From the NCBI GenBank assembly GCA_963806015.1, contig CAWDWM010000010.1, positions 62,001 to 126,000 of the forward strand: a stretch of 64,000 nucleotides of DNA. The letters run 5' to 3'. The translations under genes were made by a program, and so were the position numbers. The DNA comes from JAOPZW01 sp963806015 (GTDB lineage: Bacteria > Actinomycetota > Thermoleophilia > Solirubrobacterales > Solirubrobacteraceae). The notes beneath the pieces were generated by a model that was given only the letters and a program-made list of their open reading frames with translations, was not told where the DNA came from and did not search any database. Positions 62,143-64,000 of this stretch are shown here, one piece after another; position 1 is the stretch's first letter; every line of letters begins with the position of its first letter.

Positions 62143-62760
62143 ATGCCTGCCGTACGCGAGGACGCCGTGGCGGCGTGGCGGCGCGCGGAGGCCCGCGTCT
62201 ACCCGACGGTGATGGTCGACGCGGCCATCTACGAGCAGTACCTGACGATGGTGCGGGCGGTGGCCGACGAGCTGGCCGACGTCCGCACCGAAGACGAGCT
62301 CGTGACCGCGTGGGAGGAGCGCCGCGAGCTCGCGAGCGCCGTGGTCGCCCGCCACGCACCGTCGCTGCGGGCGTTCATGGACCTCGAAGCGGTGCGCGAC
62401 GCGGCCTTCTGCCATCGCCACCGCGACATCACGCGCTCGCGCGGCAAGGAGATCGCCCGCGAGCGCCTGGAGCAGGCGCGGCGCGAGCAGGCGCAGTGGG
62501 TCGTGCTCTTCGACGACGTCACCCCGCTGGGCTCGCACTGCCTGGAGATGCACCTGCGCTCAGGACGGGCGCTGCACGCCTCCTGCCAGCGCGCCATCGA
62601 CCGCCCGGCCACCTACTCGCTGGAGGTCGTCCAGCTCGATCCGGGCACGGGCACGTGGCTCTTGGACAAGCCGCCGCTCATGCCGGCCCAGACCTACCGC
62701 ACGCCCGACGAGTGGGAGGCGCGCATCGCCCAGGCCCGGGCGACGTTCGGAAAGGACTGA
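62143..62760 (+). CDS. Unknown protein of the Nit1C-like rightward arm
   Basis: A 205-residue protein I cannot place. Residues 1-125 are mostly helical and charged (WRRAEARVYPTVMVDAAIYE, HRHRDITRSRGKEIARERLE). Residues 125-200 look like a beta-rich domain (AQWVVLFDDVTPLGSHCLEM, YSLEVVQLDPGTGTWLLDKP). It has no signal peptide or membrane segment and three cysteines. Its stop overlaps the amidohydrolase start, so it is co-translated with it and likely part of the same pathway. Confidence 0.75.
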   Translation: MPAVREDAVAAWRRAEARVYPTVMVDAAIYEQYLTMVRAVADELADVRTEDELVTAWEERRELASAVVARHAPSLRAFMDLEAVRDAAFCHRHRDITRSRGKEIARERLEQARREQAQWVVLFDDVTPLGSHCLEMHLRSGRALHASCQRAIDRPATYSLEVVQLDPGTGTWLLDKPPLMPAQTYRTPDEWEARIAQARATFGKD

Positions 62761-63626
62761 TGATGGTCACGACCCACCCGCAGCGGATCATCGATGCCCA
62801 CTGCCACATCGGCGAGATCCCGCCGTGGAAGTTCTACGACCTCGAGCACCCGGTCAAGCCGACGGTCTACGACTACCGATCGCCTGCGGAGTTCGTAAAG
62901 AACCACATGGACGAGTTCAAGATCGAGCGCGCGCTCGCGATGTCCAACTACGGCGTCCCGATCCATGAGATCTCGTTCGATCTCAACGACGTGGTCATGG
63001 AGGCGGCGACGACCAACGACCGCATCCTGGCCGGCATCTGGGTCTCCTTCCTGCCGCGCAATGCCGAGATGACGCGCAAGGCGCTCAAGCTCGCCGGCGA
63101 GTCGCGCGTCGTGGCGTTGAAGACGACCTTCCTGCTCGGCGGCAACCCCGATCCCGGATCGTGGGACGAGGAGACCAAGGCGCTGGCCGACGAGTGCTTC
63201 GATGTCTGCGAGAAGCACGACCTGGTCTTCCACTTCCACACGAGCCCGGGCGGCAACTCGGACATCTCGAACTTCATCCCGCTCGTCGAGGCCTACGGCA
63301 AGCGCTGCAAGATCTACCTCGTGCATTTCGGTGGCGGGGTGTCGGGCCATATCCGCCTGGTGCCCAAGTTCCTGCAGTGGGTGCAGGACGGCTACAAGGT
63401 CTACACGGACACCTCGTGGGCCATCGGCTTCGGCGCGCGCTGGCTGCTGACCGAGATCGAGAACACGGGCGTCGGCGGCGACCGCGTCTTCTTCGGCTCC
63501 GACGAGCCGTGGTCGGACTTCGCCAGCGAGTACTGGAAGATCAACGGCATCCGCGGCATCTCCCAGGAGCTCAAGGAGCGCGTCTTCTGGCGCAACTACG
63601 AGGAGCTGTTCGCCGGCCGTGGCTGA
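62760..63626 (+). CDS. Amidohydrolase-family metal-dependent hydrolase
   Basis: A 288-residue TIM barrel. The N-terminal IIDAHCHIGEIPPWKFYD has the HxH metal motif. VFHFHTSPGGNSDISNF and IYLVHFGGGVSGHIRLVPK provide further histidines, and VFFGSDEPWSDFASEYW the catalytic Asp. The start is the ATG at 62760, inside the previous stop, or the one three bases later. It belongs to the amidohydrolase 2 branch (decarboxylases, lactonases, amidases). In a Nit1C-like setting it may take the place of, or act with, the nitrilase that is not seen in this window. It overlaps the next gene by 8 bp. Confidence 0.85.
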   Translation: MMVTTHPQRIIDAHCHIGEIPPWKFYDLEHPVKPTVYDYRSPAEFVKNHMDEFKIERALAMSNYGVPIHEISFDLNDVVMEAATTNDRILAGIWVSFLPRNAEMTRKALKLAGESRVVALKTTFLLGGNPDPGSWDEETKALADECFDVCEKHDLVFHFHTSPGGNSDISNFIPLVEAYGKRCKIYLVHFGGGVSGHIRLVPKFLQWVQDGYKVYTDTSWAIGFGARWLLTEIENTGVGGDRVFFGSDEPWSDFASEYWKINGIRGISQELKERVFWRNYEELFAGRG

Positions 63627-64000
63627 GCACGCGACCGTGCCGCTCGACGACCGCCGGCTCGTGGTCGAGCTGCAGTCGCTCGGCGTGCGCGTCGAGGACG
63701 AGACGGGCGCCGGCGTGCAGGGGCGCAGCGGCGGCGCCGGGCCCTCGGACGCCGGCTTCCTGTGGGTGCGCGGGCTGCCGCTGACGGTGCCGATGCACGC
63801 CGAGTACGCCCAGCACTCGCCCTACACGCTGCGCATCGGGGGGCGCGGCGCGCGCCTGGAGCGCGGCGGCGAGTACGTCGCGCCGGTCGTCGTCCCGCCG
63901 CGCCCGCGCATCTACGACATGCAGACGGCCGACGGCGTGCCCTACTGGAAGATCGCGCTGTTGCACCTGGACTCGATCGCCTCGACGGTCGTGCAGAAGT
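63619..64000 (+). CDS. MSMEG_0568-family radical SAM protein, N-terminal part
   Basis: 127 residues from a GTG to the window edge. LVVELQSLGVRVEDETGAG, GRSGGAGPSDAGFLWV, PYTLRIGGRGARL, PRIYDMQTADGVPYWKIALL and LHLDSIASTVVQK match the N-terminus of the MSMEG_0568 radical SAM family as I know it, in which the CxxxCxxC cluster motif comes next and would be just beyond the edge. Member of the Nit1C-type neighbourhood; its reaction is unestablished. Completes the link between this arm and the glycosyltransferase arm. Confidence 0.78.
   Translation, partial: MAEHATVPLDDRRLVVELQSLGVRVEDETGAGVQGRSGGAGPSDAGFLWVRGLPLTVPMHAEYAQHSPYTLRIGGRGARLERGGEYVAPVVVPPRPRIYDMQTADGVPYWKIALLHLDSIASTVVQK

Overview
The window is about 70% or more GC by eye, with GC-rich third codon positions, frequent GTG starts, many four-base ATGA stop/start overlaps and almost no intergenic space. 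Gene content (phytoene-synthase-like and geranylgeranyl-reductase-like genes, hisIE next to trpE, polA / rpsA / coaE / uvrB in one neighbourhood, SARP-type BTAD regulator, HtrA) points to a high-GC actinobacterium. The overall style resembles Thermoleophilia / Solirubrobacterales, but that placement is inference. No rRNA, tRNA, CRISPR array, prophage or insertion sequence was seen.

Left part (1-12.2 kb): an ArsA/ParA-type ATPase leaves the left edge. Opposite it runs a prenyl-synthase plus FAD-reductase pair. Then comes the tryptophan pathway: hisIE-trpE, trpG-trpD-trpC, an HtrA protease, a repeat-bearing spacer, and trpF-trpB-trpA, with translational overlaps inside each block. A small membrane protein follows trpA. 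From 12.3 to 17.8 kb there is a complete branched-chain amino acid type ABC importer (LivK, H, M, G, F) with hairpins after livK and after the operon.

Middle part (18-45.6 kb): aminotransferase, TIGR01777 epimerase and ACT-malic enzyme genes run leftward. polA runs rightward, and a chemoreceptor and a second geranylgeranyl-reductase-like gene run leftward. The conserved rpsA-coaE pair follows, then a lytic transglycosylase, a P450, an ArsR/EamA divergent pair, an APC permease, a large secreted SGNH hydrolase, a giant MalT/BTAD-like regulator, uvrB, a cupredoxin, a glutamic (G1) peptidase, mutY and a DivIVA-like protein. Two dispersed repeat families occur in spacers: a bipartite palindrome (9.06 and 24.49 kb) and a roughly 230-bp long inverted-repeat element (45.6 kb, half-copy at 8.96 kb).

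Right part (45.8-64 kb): an amidohydrolase, a secreted propeller-like protein, a TetR/GST pair divergent from a cupin, and a secreted GH-A glycosidase lead into the most unusual locus. An XRE-cupin regulator gene begins an apparently continuous leftward operon of 11 genes (61.4 down to 51.25 kb): regulator, carbamate kinase, FdrA-like protein, MSMEG_0565-type glycosyltransferase, OsmC, ferritin-like protein, methyltransferase, an aminotransferase-fold protein whose PLP lysine is replaced by histidine, a group IV PLP decarboxylase, a CoA-disulfide-reductase-like flavoprotein and a small protein. Divergent from it, a Sll0783/MSMEG_0572-type nitrogen-starvation protein, an unknown protein, an amidohydrolase and the start of an MSMEG_0568-type radical SAM protein form the left end of a Nit1C-like cluster. 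I read the two arms as one regulon for scavenging or modifying a nitrogenous compound, with carbamate kinase as a possible energy- and ammonia-yielding end step.

Three places show reading-frame or start-codon inconsistencies (signal peptide near 5160, rpsA tail near 29345, coaE start near 29570). They are either real lesions or sequence errors.
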